A stretch of DNA of 64,000 nucleotides from Imbricaverruca yamaguchii (GCA_034440575.1 JAOTOL010001204.1:106001-170000); one strand, 5' to 3'; shown: positions 1 through 11,661, numbered from the stretch's first letter. Notes: generated by a model from the letters alone, not told the origin. Numbers and translations: made by a program.

Positions 1-556
1 GGATGCAACAAAAATGTGCGATATAAATTTTTCATTTTGTACCGTTTTTGACTGTTTATAAATTTTGCATATTTGCCTATCAGAGTTAAAATCGAAGATT
101 CTGGCTCAAGTCAGCATTTTTATTGGAGCAATTTGACTTTCAACAACGTTCATCGGTCTGCTCTACCGACTAGAACAGGAAAATTGAAGAAAACTTGAAG
201 ACTCAAAAAAAATTCATTAAAAAAATGATTTTTATGGGGGCCAAAATATTATGGCTCTGGTCGATTTCGCTGTCCATTTTTATTCCAAATCATTTTTATT
301 TGTCAAATATTCCCCAAAATGAACTCCCCCAGAGCCAAAAACATATAAGTCGTGAAAAGTGAAAATTTAGCCACCCTAGTAACGTCACTTTAGCGGGAAA
401 TTGTTTTGGGGATAAATCCGGGCCCCATTCGTCGAGTGGTTTCCGATGACACCTCTTTCGTTTTCGTACGACGCTTAGTTTGGATTTTAGAGGGGGGTTA
501 CTATCCCCTCAGAGACAGAGTGTGACGATCTGATCGGATAGACTGGGAGTGATTAA
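1..556 (+). mobile_element. TTAA-type miniature DNA transposon, copy 1 (left part outside window)
   Basis: The window opens inside a dispersed repeat that recurs at about 21.05-21.74 kb and 44.69-45.48 kb and, more diverged, at 58.44-59.03 kb. Shared landmarks are GGATGCAACAAAA at the start, a TCGTCGAG...TTCCGATGACACC block near 430-455, CGACGCTTAGTTTGGATTTT near 471-490, and a G-run/C-run inverted motif near 492-510. The right edge is not sharp; similarity to the 45-kb copy continues weakly to about 556, where a TTAA lies at 553-556. No coding capacity is seen. By analogy with the 58-kb copy it belongs to a non-autonomous family with TTAA target sites, as used by piggyBac-like transposases. 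Confidence 0.6.
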
Positions 557-1860
557 CACGCGCTCTGGAATGCCTCTGAAAATTACACGCACTGGAGGCT
601 GGTGGATTCCTCCCCACCCCCTATGATGTCGGCTCCTATGAATGCTGGTCGGCTCCTATTTACGCTGGAGCAACGAAATTCGCAAGGTGGAAGGGTACAG
701 TAGAGAACTCTATTGTGTACAAATTTCATGACCTTAGATCAATATCTTCGAGGTCACAATTTTTAATTTGTCTGGTTTTGCGTGCCTTAGCTTGTCATTG
801 TTCTGGATCGCTGTGTTTAAGTGCTCCGAAATGGGCATCAATGATGCTTTGGACATTACTAATGATGCAATGCGATGCTAGACCTGGAATTTGACCACAG
901 GTCACATATATATCAGCACTTTATAAGGTCATTACCTGCCCCAGTTGCCGGAACCGGGCCGCCCGCCCGACTGCTCCGTTGGGCGGCTCGGCGCAATCGG
1001 CTTCGCAAAAAAGGAATGAAGCACATGAATAAAGTATGGAATCATTGAGGTACATAATGACAAACAGTAGTTTTCAGGGTGTGACATGCAAAGTGACATC
1101 AATCGCATGACAGTCATTTCCATTGATGACAGCATTCCAGTTGATCAAGTTTGGTTCCGTTAACCTGTCATTAACTTGACCTGACTTGACCTCGGGGACC
1201 TAACATGACTTTGTAATTACATAGCATAACCATATACATCAAACAAGTCGCTAGTGTTGCCAAGAACACTTCCCTTCTACCAATATACAGGAAACGCATC
1301 AGCGCCGATTTTTTTGGTCTTGCGTTTTTTTACTTTAACGACCCCTAACCATAAAAATGTTCGAGTGATTTTGGTTTTCGTGCTCTAAGCAGCGTGCCGG
1401 TCATTTTTAACCATGCACGCAAACTATGGGGTATATCGGCCGATAAAATCTGGATTTTGTACGAAAAACTGGAGGGGTGGGCGGATTTCGCTCCCCCTCC
1501 AGGGTGCGTGTTAAAGTGCAATAATACCCAAAATATAAGGCAATAATCACAAATTATAGGAAGGTACCTATGTACCTATGTAGGTATGTACTAAATAATA
1601 AGCAAAGCTTGTCTGGCGTTATTAGATTTGAAACTTTTCCGAAGGGTCATGAAGCTTACCAAAGGCCAGTACATTTTGCATCCAACAGCCTTCAAAGAAA
1701 AGGCTAACCTATCATCAGAGTATTTCCTTGTTGAGCATGGTCATCCAGATCAGCATCCGAGTGTGCAGTGGTATCGCCGTAATGATAAACTTGCAGTGTA
1801 AGGTAATTTTTGAGTTCTTGAAATTCCTTTTTCTGATGTAATGCTCACAAATATTGTCAG
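557..1860. other. No gene recognised; AT-rich sequence with one small GC patch
   Basis: No convincing coding region. A GC-rich patch at about 937-1005 contains GCCGCCC and GGGCGGC arms that could fold into a short hairpin. Short open frames here are of chance length and resemble nothing I know. CCTAA/TTAGG-like short motifs become frequent towards 2.0-2.25 kb. Confidence 0.5.
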
Positions 1861-1869
1861 CATGAGGTA

Positions 1870-1985
1870 ACCACTCATTTCCTTTGGAAGTGCATACTAT
1901 ATTTTCTGTTGGGAGGCAAAGTAACACCAAAGAGGGGGCTTGGATTTGGGTAAGATAGCATCAAAAGTGATGTTCAAAGTAGAAA
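1870..1985. repeat. Dispersed AT-rich repeat, copy A
   Basis: Shares an interrupted but clear match with 32720-32835: TCATTTCCT..GGAA, then TTTTGTTGG, AAAGTAACACCA, GGGCTTGGATTTGGGT against GAGCTTTGGGTTGGGT, and ATAGCAT. Both copies are followed by CCTAA/ACCTA-rich sequence. No open frame is conserved, so it is probably an old interspersed repeat of unknown class. Confidence 0.45.
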
Positions 1986-2290
1986 AAAATAATGTAGCCT
2001 AACTTAACCTAACATAGCCTAACCTTCCATGAAAGAAAACAAATTGCTTAAAAATGTAAAATTTCAAAGAACTTTTGCGTAAAAAGATTCAACTTAAACA
2101 ATTTCACCTAACCAACCTAGCCTGCCCCATTTTTGAAGGATCAATTTTCTGGAAAATTATCCCAAAAATTGTTTATATACATAAATAATTGTTCCAACTT
2201 AAAACAGAGGTATAACCTAACCCAACCTAGCCAAACCTAACCTATTTGTTTGACTCATGAGTGTACATGTGTTAAACTTATCTCATAGAT
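1986..2290. repeat. CCTAA-rich degenerate tract
   Basis: Repeated AACCTAACC and close variants (about 2000-2030 and 2212-2245) in AT-rich sequence. The motif resembles the arthropod telomere unit TTAGG but is degenerate, scattered and internal, so this is not a telomere. A similar tract lies near 31610-33040. Confidence 0.4.
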
Positions 2291-2339
2291 AGGCAGGTAC
2301 CTACCTTAAACTGGAATGAGGCGCGCACCCAGGATTTTT

Positions 2340-2775
2340 CCATGGGGGCCCGGACCAAAATGGGCACTTGGCCGGCTCCAAAAGGGCACCTGACCGACTC
2401 CAAAAGGGCACTTTGTGGTCCGGGGCACATTGGAAGATTTCTTGACCGGTGGGGGAGTGTAAAAAAATGTTGGCCAAAAAGGATAGTTTTGGCACAGGCG
2501 GAGCACATAAGGCAAGCCATTTTTGGGCTAAATTAGGGACATTCCGGCCAAGAGGGCACTTTGTTGACCGAGAGGGGGGGGGGGGAGTGGGCGTGAAAAA
2601 ATCGCCAAAAATCAGTTTTGGGCCCAAAGGGCACCTTTGGCACAGGTGGGGCACATTAGACAGGTGATTTTTGGGCTGAATTTGGGACATTCTGGCCAAG
2701 AGGGCACTTTTCGGTCAAAAGGGCACTTTTGGCCAAAAGGGCACTTTGATCTCATGGGGCTCCCTGCCCCCCGCC
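2340..2775. repeat. Degenerate G-rich tandem repeat (~130-150 bp unit with AAAAGGGCAC core)
   Basis: Two imperfect long units align: TTGGCACAGGCGGAGCACAT near 2489 against TTGGCACAGGTGGGGCACAT near 2638, each followed by TTTTTGGGCT and GGCCAAGAGGGCACTTT. Inside and around them a short AAAAGGGCAC motif recurs many times. A poly-G run sits near 2574-2586. Open frames on both strands are by-products of the repeat. Confidence 0.6.
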
Positions 2776-2948
2776 CCCTCCGGTGCGCCTATGATTGCAA
2801 TAAGGCCCTCAAAGTTTGATCGCCCGGTCCCACCAGCGAACCCACCAGTTATCTCTTGTTCAGGATCTAAATACCTACATTCCTCCGCTTCCTATTCTTC
2901 TTGAGAAAAAAGCCAACGTAGCCTGTTTCTTCATCTTAGCGACCCACA

Positions 2949-3826
2949 TCAACATACGAAACATACTGTTCAACTTGGCTTAACTGGACACATACACAAA
3001 ACATCCTGTTCAAATTTCGCTTTCGAAATCTGGCTCACTGGGTTTGCTTACCCGTTACTGGCTAAACTAAATGCATGGAACTATCTGGCTAAAGAATAAT
3101 GAAACTGATGATTTTGTCAACTCTTGCTTTAAGCAGAACTTAAGCAGCATATAACCCTAGATATGCGTCAGAATCTACTATAATACCATATTGGGCTTCC
3201 AAACAATTATTAAAATACGTTTAAAATTGGAGATTCTTTCACACGGAACGCTATTTTCGAGGTTACCATATTTTAATTTAGTTTACTTCTGTTGGTTTCG
3301 GGGGGCAAAAAGACATGATGCCCCCTTTGAGGCGCTTCGGGGGGCATGACCGGAATGCCCCCACCCCCTCCCCTTGGATCCGCCAGTGTCAACATACGAA
3401 GCATGCTGCTCAACTGGGCCTAACTGAACACGCGCACAAAACATCCAGTTCAAATTTCGCTTTCGAAATCTGGCTCACTGGGTTTGCTTGCCCGTTACTA
3501 GCTAAACTAAATTCATGAAGCTATCTGACTAAGGAATAATAAAACTGCTGATTTTGTCAACTCTTGTTGTAAGCAGAACTTAAACAGCATAGAACCCACG
3601 ATGTGCGTCAGAATCTACTATGCTACCATATTGGGCTTCCAAATCATTATGTAAATACCTTTAAAATTGGAGATTCCTTCACCAGGACCGCTATTTGCAA
3701 AGTTACCGTATATTAATTTAGGTTACTTCTGTTGAGTTCGGGGGGCCAAAAGACATGATAGCCCCCATTTAAGGTGTTTCGGGGGGCATGGCCGGAATGG
3801 CCCCCTTGGATCCGCCAGTGTGTCAG
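2949..3826. repeat. Tandem duplication, two ~440-bp copies
   Basis: The block 2949-3388 is repeated at 3389-3826. Both copies contain TCAACATACGAA, TTTCGCTTTCGAAATCTGGC, ACTGGGTTTGCTT, GCGTCAGAATCTACTAT and ACCATATTGGGCTTCCAAA, and both end in a G-rich CGGGGGGCA segment followed by GGATCCGCCAGTGT. Divergence is roughly 10-15 percent by eye. No protein is preserved in either copy. Confidence 0.75.
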
Positions 3827-3829
3827 AAC

Positions 3830-5780
3830 AAAATGAATTTGCCCTTAGAGACGTGAAACTAATGATCCTTGTCCGCCATGCTTCAACAATCCCCCTTCTG
3901 GTTTCACATGATCAACGAAATTTATCATATTCACATGCAGGGGTGTAGGATCGCAAGATCAGTTGAGGGTGGGGTAGGGTTCAACCCTGCGTCGATCAAT
4001 CTAGTCCCCAAATACCAATTTCTCCACGATTTTGGCCACTATATGTTGCCATCTCGAAAAAAAAAATGTTTCTTCAGTTTTCTATGAGTCTAAATGATTG
4101 ATTCTATATGAGTCTATCCGTGGACAAAATAATCAAGAAATGATTAATCGAAAAACTACTTCCGAATATGGAGAATCCATAAAGTCCAGAAACGACTTCT
4201 TTCCCTTTCGCTTCGCATTGCACCAAATTTAACTGCTAATTTTATGGTATTTAATTTGTTGCTTCAAATTTTCGTTGATTGAAACGGATCAAAATCAGTA
4301 GGCAAATAAAATGGGCTACATGTCCAATGTTGTCAATGTGCCCTCAAGCCCAAATAACTAACAGTGGACAAATAAAGAACATGCAGCCATCATAACAAAC
4401 TCCACATTTGATCAGAGCGAAATGAGTAGTATGATTATTGATTTGAGAATAGTTAGACAAGGATTGCATGTACTACTACAATTCATCAAAGGCGACGGTC
4501 ACCATCAATACTAATGGCTACTTAGAAGAACCTCAAGAATACCGTCACCACGCATACATTTTGGATAACCCCATACCTACCTAGGTTGAACACGAGTGGT
4601 GTGTCGTACTCGGCATTTTTTCAGCACTGGCGGCACATACAACCATCATATCACATACCTCATATACGACAAACCGCGCCAAAATGTTCAGTCGGGTTGT
4701 GGGATATTCTGATAATTGCTAGAAAATGCGAAAGAAGGAACAGGTTACTTCTGCGTAGTAGCGACCTTTAAATACCGCAATGACATTCATATCTTGCACA
4801 CTCGATAATTGCCTAGGGAAAATAATGCGCTTTATATATAATATCACCTCATAACATTTTCAATGTTGATGTACTCGGTGAGCTTTTTCAGAAGCCTGCT
4901 TATATGCATTGTACCAAAACACTTTGGGCAGTTCAGCCATTCCAATCATTTTCATAAAACAGCAACCCTGGGGTCTAAGGGAATTGGACAGAATTTATCT
5001 CATCTCTGATATGGAGTGTTGGGTTGTCGGAAAGGGACGACCTTCTCTGGAATCATATGCGCTCCACGAGAGTCACGTTTATAGGTGGAATAGCTTGCCT
5101 TCGTGTTAAGGGGTGCTTTTAATTAAAGGCGTGTCCAACATTGTGTAATGGTGTTTTATTGAGAAATTGGGTGTGCCTCACAATGAACCATCACATCCTC
5201 TTAGATGATGTTCGATGAGGTTTCGACAATGTGATCGAATAAGAAAAACAAACATTAAAAATAATGTCCAGCTGACAGACTGTCAGGAATGTTTTTTTGT
5301 GAAGAATGCGACATTGCAAGACAAAACAGATATATGTATACATGCATTAGTACATCAATATTTAAATGCCAACACCTTAATGAATTATATGCTGCATACA
5401 ATATCTGTTAAATAAAAAAAAACAATGTAGATGTACAATATTTAATAGGATATATTTGTTGGCTTAGGTTATCAATTTGGATACACCAGCGGTAGCTATT
5501 AATCAAAACTTTGCAAACCTACGCAACAGTAGCGAGGATTAATCAATTACTTCAACCACACTTCATCTGAGTAAGGTGGCTTCGAGAGGAACTGATCCTG
5601 ATATTGGAACTAATGAATGCATCTGTTCCTTAATATCGCCAAATTTTGTACAGTACACGAGAAAATAAGCAGTTCAAAATATACCACAGTTTTAATCGTA
5701 AAATACGGAAAACAAATCACACAATCTTTCCCCGCAAGTCCGACCTGAATCAGCCACCATTGTGACATATGAGATATTTA
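3830..5780. other. No gene recognised
   Basis: AT-rich sequence of about 2 kb. The open frames present are under 75 codons, share no motif with known families, and have no supporting splice or initiation context that I can see. Confidence 0.5.
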
Positions 5781-5782
5781 CT

Positions 5783-8700
5783 TGCACATGGCATGTGGTG
5801 ACGTCTCACTGTTGGCTGTACCTAGTGTTGAGCAGCGTCTCACTGTTGGCTGTACCTGGTGTTGAGCAGCGTCTGACTATTGGCTGTACCTAGTGTTGAG
5901 CAGTGTCTCACTGTTGGCTGTACCTGGTGTTGAGCAGTGTCTCACTGTTGGCTGTACCTAGTGTTGAGCAGTGTCTCACTGTTGGCTGTACCCAGTGTTG
6001 AGCAGTGTCTCACTGTTGGCTGTACCTGGTGTTGAGCAGTGTCTCACTGTTGGCTGTACCTGGTGTTGAGCAGCGTTTGACTGTTGGCTGTACCTAGTGT
6101 TGAGCAGCGTCTGACTGTTGGCTGTACCTAGTGTTGAGCAGCGTCTGGCTGTTGGCTGTACCTAGTGTTGAGCAGCGTTTGACTGTTGGCTGTACCTAGT
6201 GTTGAGCAGCGTCTGACTGTTGGCTGTACCTGGTGTTGAGCAGCGTCTGACTGTTGGCTGTACCCAGTGTTGAGCAGTATCTCACTGTTGGCTGTACCCA
6301 GTGTTGAGCAGCGTCTGACTGTTGGCCGCACCTAGTGTTGAGCAGCGTCTGACTGTTGGCTGTACCTAGTGTTGAGCAGCGTCTGACTGTTGGCTGCACC
6401 TGGTGTTGAGCAGCGTCTCACTGTTGGCTGTACCTAGTGTTGAGCAGCGTCTGACTGTTGGCTGTACCTAGTGTTGAGTAGCGTCTCACTGTTGGCTGTA
6501 CCCAGTGTTGAGCAGCGTCTCACTGTTGGCTGTACCCAGTGTTGAGCAGCGTCTGACTGTTGGCCGCACCTAGTGTTGAGCAGCGTCTGACTGTTTGCTG
6601 TACCTAGTGTTGAGCAGCGTCTGACTGTTGGCTGTACCTAGTGTTGAGCAGCGTCTGACTGTTGGCTGTACCTAGTGTTGAGCAGCGTCTGACTGTTGGC
6701 TGTACCCAGTGTTGAGCAGTGTCTGACTGTTGGCTGCACCTGGTGTTGTAGCGTGCGTAGCGTCTGACTGTTGGCTGTACCTGGTGTTGAACAGCGTCTC
6801 ACTGTTGGCTGTACTTAGTGTTGAGCAGTGTCTGACTGTTGGCTGCACCTGGTGTTGTAGCGTGAGTAGCGTCTGACTGTTGGCTGTACCTAGTGTTGAG
6901 CAGCGTCTCACTGTTGGCTGTACCTAGTGTTGAGCAGCGTCTGACTGTTGGCTGTACCTAGTGTTGAGCAGCGTCTGACTGTTGGCTGTACCTAGTGTTG
7001 AGCAGCGTCTGACTGTTGGCTGTACCTAGTGTTGAGCAGCGTCTGACTGTTGGCTGTACCTAGTGTTGAGCAGCGTCTCACTGTTGGCTGTACCTAGTGT
7101 TGAGCAGCGTCTCACTGTTGGCTGTACCTGGTGTTGAGCAGTGTCTCACTGTTGGCTGTACCTAGTGTTGAGCAGCGCCTCACTGTTGGCTGTACCTAGT
7201 GTTGAGCAGCGCCTCACTGTTGGCTGTACCTAGTGTTGAGCAGCGTCTCACTGTTGGCTGTACCTAGTGTTGAGCAGCGCCTCACTGTTGGCTGTACCTG
7301 GTGTTGAGCAGCGTCTGACTGTTGGCTGTACCCAGTGTTGAGCAGTATCTCACTGTTGGCTGTACCCAGTGTTGAGCAGTGTCTCACTGTTGGCTGTACC
7401 TAGTGTTGAGCAGTGTCTCACTGTTGGCTGTACCCAGTGTTGAGCAGCGCCTCACTGTTGGCTGTACCTGGTGTTGAGCAGCGCCTCACTGTTGGCTGTA
7501 CCTGGTGTTGAGCAGCGCCTCACTGTTGGCTGTACCTGGTGTTGAGCAGCGCCTCACTGTTGGCTGTACCTGGTGTTGAGCAGTGTTTCACTGTTGGCTG
7601 TACCTAGTGTTGAGCAGTGTCTCACTGTTGGCTGTACCTGGTGTTGAGCAGCGTCTCACTGTTGGCTGTACCTAGTGTTGAGCAGCGCCTCACTGTTGGC
7701 TGTACCTAGTGTTGAGCAGCGTCTGACTGTTGGCTGTACCTAGTGTTGAGCAGCGTCTGACTGTTGGCTGTACCTAGTGTTGAGCAGCGTCTGACTGTTG
7801 GCTGTACCTAGTGTTGAGCAGCGTCTGGCTGTTGGCTGTACCCAGTGTTGAGCAGCGTCTGACTGTTGGCTGTACCTAGTGTTGAGCAGCGTCTGGCTGT
7901 TGGCTGTACCCAGTGTTGAGCAGCGTTTGACTGTTGGCTGTACCTAGTGTTGAGCAGCGTCTGACTGTTGGCTGTACCTGGTGTTGAGCAGCGTCTGACT
8001 GTTGGCTGTACCTAGTGTTGAGCAGCGTCTGGCTGTTGGCTGTACCCAGTGTTGAGCAGCGTTTGACTGTTGGCTGTACCTAGTGTTGAGCAGCGCCTCA
8101 CTGTTGGCTGTACCTAGTGTTGAGCAGCGTCTCACTGTTGGCTGTACCTAGTGTTGAGCAGCGCCTCACTGTTGGCTGTACCTAGTGTTGAGCAGTGTCT
8201 CACTGTTGGCTGTACCTGGTGTTGAGCAGCGTCTCACTGTTGGCTGTACTTAGTGTTGAGCAGTGTCTGACTGTTGGCTGCACCTGGTGTTGAACAGCGT
8301 CTCACTGTTGGCTGTACTTAGTGTTGAGCAGTGTCTGACTGTTGGCTGCACCTGGTGTTGTAGCGTGAGCAGCGTCTGACTGTTGGCTGTACCTAGTGTT
8401 GAGCAGCGCCTCACTGTTGGCTGTACCTGGTGTTGAGCAGCGCCTCACTGTTGGCTGTACCTAGTGTTGAGCAGTGTCTCACTGTTGGCTGTACCTAGTG
8501 TTGAGCAGTGTCTCACTGTTGGCTGTACCTGGTGTTGAGCAGCGTCTGACTGTTGGCTGTACCCAGCGTTGAGCAGCGTCTGACTGTTGGCCGCACCTGG
8601 TGTTGAGCAGCGTCTCACTGTTGGCTGTACTTAGTGTTGAGCAGTGTCTGACTGTTGGCTGCACCTGGTGTTGTAGCGTGAGTAGCGTCTGACTGTTGGC

Positions 8701-8875
8701 TGTACCCAGTGTTGAGCAGCGCCTCACTGTTGGCTGTACCTAGTGTTGAGCAGCGTCTCACTGTTGGCTGTACCTAGTGTTGAGCAGCGTCTCACTGTTG
8801 GCTGTACCTAGTGTTGAGCAGCGTCTCACTGTTGGCTGTACCCAGTGTTGAGCAGCGTCTGACTGTTGGCCGCAC
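5783..8875 (-). repeat. 34-bp minisatellite array A, ~90 units
   Basis: Period 34 bp, checked at 6601/6635. The plus-strand unit contains GTTGGCTGTACCTAGTGTTG followed by AGCAGCGTCTGACT. Recurrent variants are CCTAG/CCTGG/CCCAG, GCGTCTGA/GTGTCTCA/GCGCCTCA, and a rarer type with GTTGTAGCGTGAGTAGCG at about 6747, 6856, 8356 and 8670, which marks larger duplicated blocks. The leftmost unit (GGCATGTGGTGACGTCTCAC near 5790) looks like a unit of array B, so A probably expanded inside an older B-type array. Because 34 is 1 modulo 3 and the unit has few stops on the minus strand, all minus frames are partly open. This is not coding evidence. Confidence 0.95.
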
Positions 8876-10590
8876 CTTGTATGCAGTTAGATATGACTGT
8901 TGACTGTACGTAGTACTCAGAAACACTTGTCCGTTTCCCATGCCTGGTAATTAGCCAATTTTGACAGTTGGCTGTATCTGGTACTCGGCAAGGCCTCACT
9001 GCAGGCCGTATCTGACATGCAGTGACTTTTGACTGGTGGTCGTACCTGGTACGCAGTGATGTTTGCCGGGGTGTCGTACCTGATATGCAGTGACGTCTGA
9101 CTGTTGGCCGCATCTGGTATGCAGTGGCCCCTGACCGTGACCACACCTGACATGTAGTGATGCCTGACTGTTGGCCACACCTGACATGCAGTGATGCCTG
9201 ACCGTGACCACACCTGACATGTAGTGATGCCTGACTGTTGGCCGCACCTGACATGTAGTGATGCCTGACTGTTGGCCGAATCTGACATGTAGTGATGCCT
9301 GACTGTTGGCCGCATCTGACATGTAGTGATGCCTGACTGTTGGCCGCATCTGACATGTAGTGATGCCTGACTGTTGGCCACACCTGACATGTAGTGATGC
9401 CTGACTGTTGGCCGCATCTGGTATGCAGTGGCCCCTGACCGTGACCACACCTGACATGTAGTGATGCCTGACTGTTGGCCGCACCTGACATGTAGTGATG
9501 CCTGACTGTTGGCCGCATCTGACATGTAGTGATGCCTGACTGTTGGCCACATCTGACATGTAGTGATGCCTGACTGTTGGCCACACCTGACATGTAGTGA
9601 TGCCTGACTGTTGGCCGCACCTGACATGTAGTGATGCCTGACTGTTGGCCGCACCTGACATGTAGTGATGCCTGACTGTTGGCCACACCTGACATGCAGT
9701 GATGCCTGACTGTAGTCCGCACCTGACATGTAGTGATGCCTGACTGTTGGCCGCACCTGACATGTAGTGATGCCTGACTGTTGGCCGCATCTGACATGTA
9801 GTGATGCCTGACTGTTGGCCGCATCTGACATGTAGTGATGCCTGACTCATGGCCGCACCTGACATGCAGTGATGCCTGACCGTGACCACACCTGGCATGT
9901 GGTGATGCCTGACTGTTGGCCGCACCTGACATGTAGTGATGCCTGACTGTTGGCCGCATCTGACATGTAGTGATGCCTGACTGTTGGCCGCATCTGACAT
10001 GTAGTGATGCCTGACTCCTGGCCGCACCTGACATGCAGTGATGCCTGACCGTGACCACACCTGACATGTAGTGATGCCTGACTGTTGGCCGCACCTGACA
10101 TGCAGTGATGCCTGACCGTGACCACACCTGACATGTAGTGATGCCTGACTGTTGGCCGTACCTGACATGTAGTGATGCCTGACTGTTGGCCGCACCTGAC
10201 ATGTAGTGATGCCTGACTGTTGGCCGCACCTGACATGTAGTGATGCCTGACTGTTGGCCACACCTGACATGCAGTGATGCCTGACCGTGACCACACCTGA
10301 CATGTAGTGATGCCTGACTGTTGGCCGCACCTGACATGTAGTGATGCCTGACTGTAGTCCGCACCTGACATGTAGTGATGCCTGACTGTTGGCCACACCT
10401 GACATGTAGTGATGCCTGACTGTTGGCCACACCTGACATGTAGTGATGCCTGACTGTAGTCCGCACCTGACATGTGGTGATGCCTGACTGTTGGCCGTAC
10501 CTGACATGTGGTGATGCCTGACTGTTGGCCGCATCTGACATGTAGTGATGCCTGACTGTTGGCCGTACCTGGTACGCAGTGACGTCTGGC
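8876..10590 (-). repeat. 34-bp minisatellite array B, ~45-50 units, joined to the serine-protease exon
   Basis: Period 34 bp, checked at 9301/9335. The plus-strand unit contains CTGTTGGCCGCACCTGACAT then GTAGTGATGCCTGA; a common variant has CGTGACCACACC. It aligns with array A over the whole period (shared CTGTTGGC, ACCT, CTGA). Units at both edges (8876-9115 and 10560-10590) are divergent and exon-like, with GGTACGCAGTGA, while the core is homogenised. On the minus strand each unit includes CAG|GTGCGG or CAG|GTACGG, a 5'-splice-site-like sequence. A 706-codon minus frame from 10946 to 8826 crosses the array and the exon, but long frames also exist in the other phases, so the length is a product of periodicity. 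Confidence 0.95.
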
Positions 10591-10766
10591 TGCGCCGCCA
10601 AGCAGTGGGCGGCGGTAAGCACCCAGATGTCAGCCACTAGCACTCCGCCGCAGATGTGTGCACCGTCCCGCTTCAGCTGGGCCATCCACGGGAACTCTCC
10701 CGGGGCCGCTGTGTCGCCAGAGATGATGTCCCAGCTGGCGCCACGTGGTGGGGCGGCCGTCGCCAC
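10573..10766 (-). CDS. Trypsin-like serine protease (S1 family), one exon with the N-terminal end of the catalytic domain
   Basis: Minus-strand translation gives the activation-site-like [17 protein letters not shown], then [20 protein letters not shown]. The family equivalents are the mature N-terminus (I-[VI]-G-G-x-x-A), the GEFPW segment, the H-x-C-G-G cysteine motif, and TAAHC with the catalytic histidine. The second residue pair is SGD where GG(D/x) is usual, so N-terminal activation may be altered. A likely acceptor is CTTATGCACAG near 10769. Coding sequence is recognisable up to the residues DVTAYQ, then CAG|GTACGG, which could be the donor; family members often continue YQVRLG, so the exact end is uncertain. 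The catalytic Asp and Ser would lie in other exons and are not seen here. The exon is flanked by (AT)n on its 5' side and by the 34-bp array on its 3' side. It could be from a live gene or a stranded pseudogene exon. Confidence 0.75.
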
Positions 10767-10782
10767 GGCTGTGCATAAGGAT

Positions 10783-10919
10783 CTGTATATATATATATAT
10801 ATGTGTGCATATGTATACATATATATATTTATATATATATATATATGTGTGCATATGTATACATATATATATTTATATAAATATATATATGTATATGTAT
10901 GTATATATATATATGTATT

Positions 10920-10992
<73 letters not shown>
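10783..10992. repeat. (AT)n-rich microsatellite with a duplicated TGTGTGCATATGTATACATA block
   Basis: Alternating A/T sequence holding two near-identical blocks around 10801 and 10849, then a long pure (AT)n run to about 10990 interrupted once by ACACAC. Low-complexity open frames rich in Tyr and Ile arise from it and should be ignored. Confidence 0.9.
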
Positions 10993-10993
<1 letters not shown>

Positions 10994-11330
10994 TTCACAT
11001 GTACACGATAAGTCGCAGCAAGACCACATTGTCAGGATTCGAGTGAGGGCAAAAGTTGTCGGTGATCAGCTGTGCAAAAAGCGTCCAGGAATTGCATGAC
11101 TAAGGATCGACTTCGGCCAGCACGCCATTTGACCAGTAGGGTAGGGAGGAGGGGCTGTGTATGTTCTCTAAGAAGCAAGTGTGGCAGTGTTTTTTTACGT
11201 AGAGAGGGTGCTAGGATTAGCACATTTAAATTCATCGGTGCAGCAAGCGGGCATCAAGAACGGACAAGTACCCATCTAGCGTTGTGTACAAATTCCCACA
11301 GCCTACCTGACGCAACACTACGCATGGGCC
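10993..11330. other. No gene recognised between microsatellites
   Basis: Moderately GC-balanced sequence without a recognisable protein. Frames on both strands run into the neighbouring CA-rich repeat and are probably chance. Confidence 0.4.
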
Positions 11331-11600
11331 TATGGAGGGCATGCAACACACACACACGCATGGGCGTATGGAGAGCATGTAGCACACATACACACACGGG
11401 CGTATGGAGAGCATGTAACACACACACACATGGGCGTATGGAGAGATGTAACACACACACACACACACACGCATGGGCGTATGGAGAGCATGTAGCACAC
11501 ACACACACATGGGCGTATGGAGAGCGTGTAACTCACACACGCATGGGCGTATGGAGAGCATGTAGCACACACACACACACACATGGGCGTATGGAGAGAC

Positions 11601-11661
<61 letters not shown>

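Noticed and set aside
2212..2245. Telomeric (TTAGG)n
   Set aside because: Degenerate and short, internal, and similar CCTAA-rich stretches are scattered through the AT-rich repeats.
5783..10590. CRISPR array
   Set aside because: No alternation of identical repeats and unique spacers; the whole 34-bp period is repeated, and the genome is eukaryotic.
8826..10946. 706-codon frame fusing the protease segment to a repeat protein
   Set aside because: The unit is 34 bp (1 modulo 3) and lacks minus-strand stops in the homogenised core, so every phase is open (512-, 304- and 208-codon frames overlap). Only the exon part has family support.
10783..10992. Tyr/Ile-rich small proteins
   Set aside because: Translation of an (AT)n/(GT)n microsatellite.
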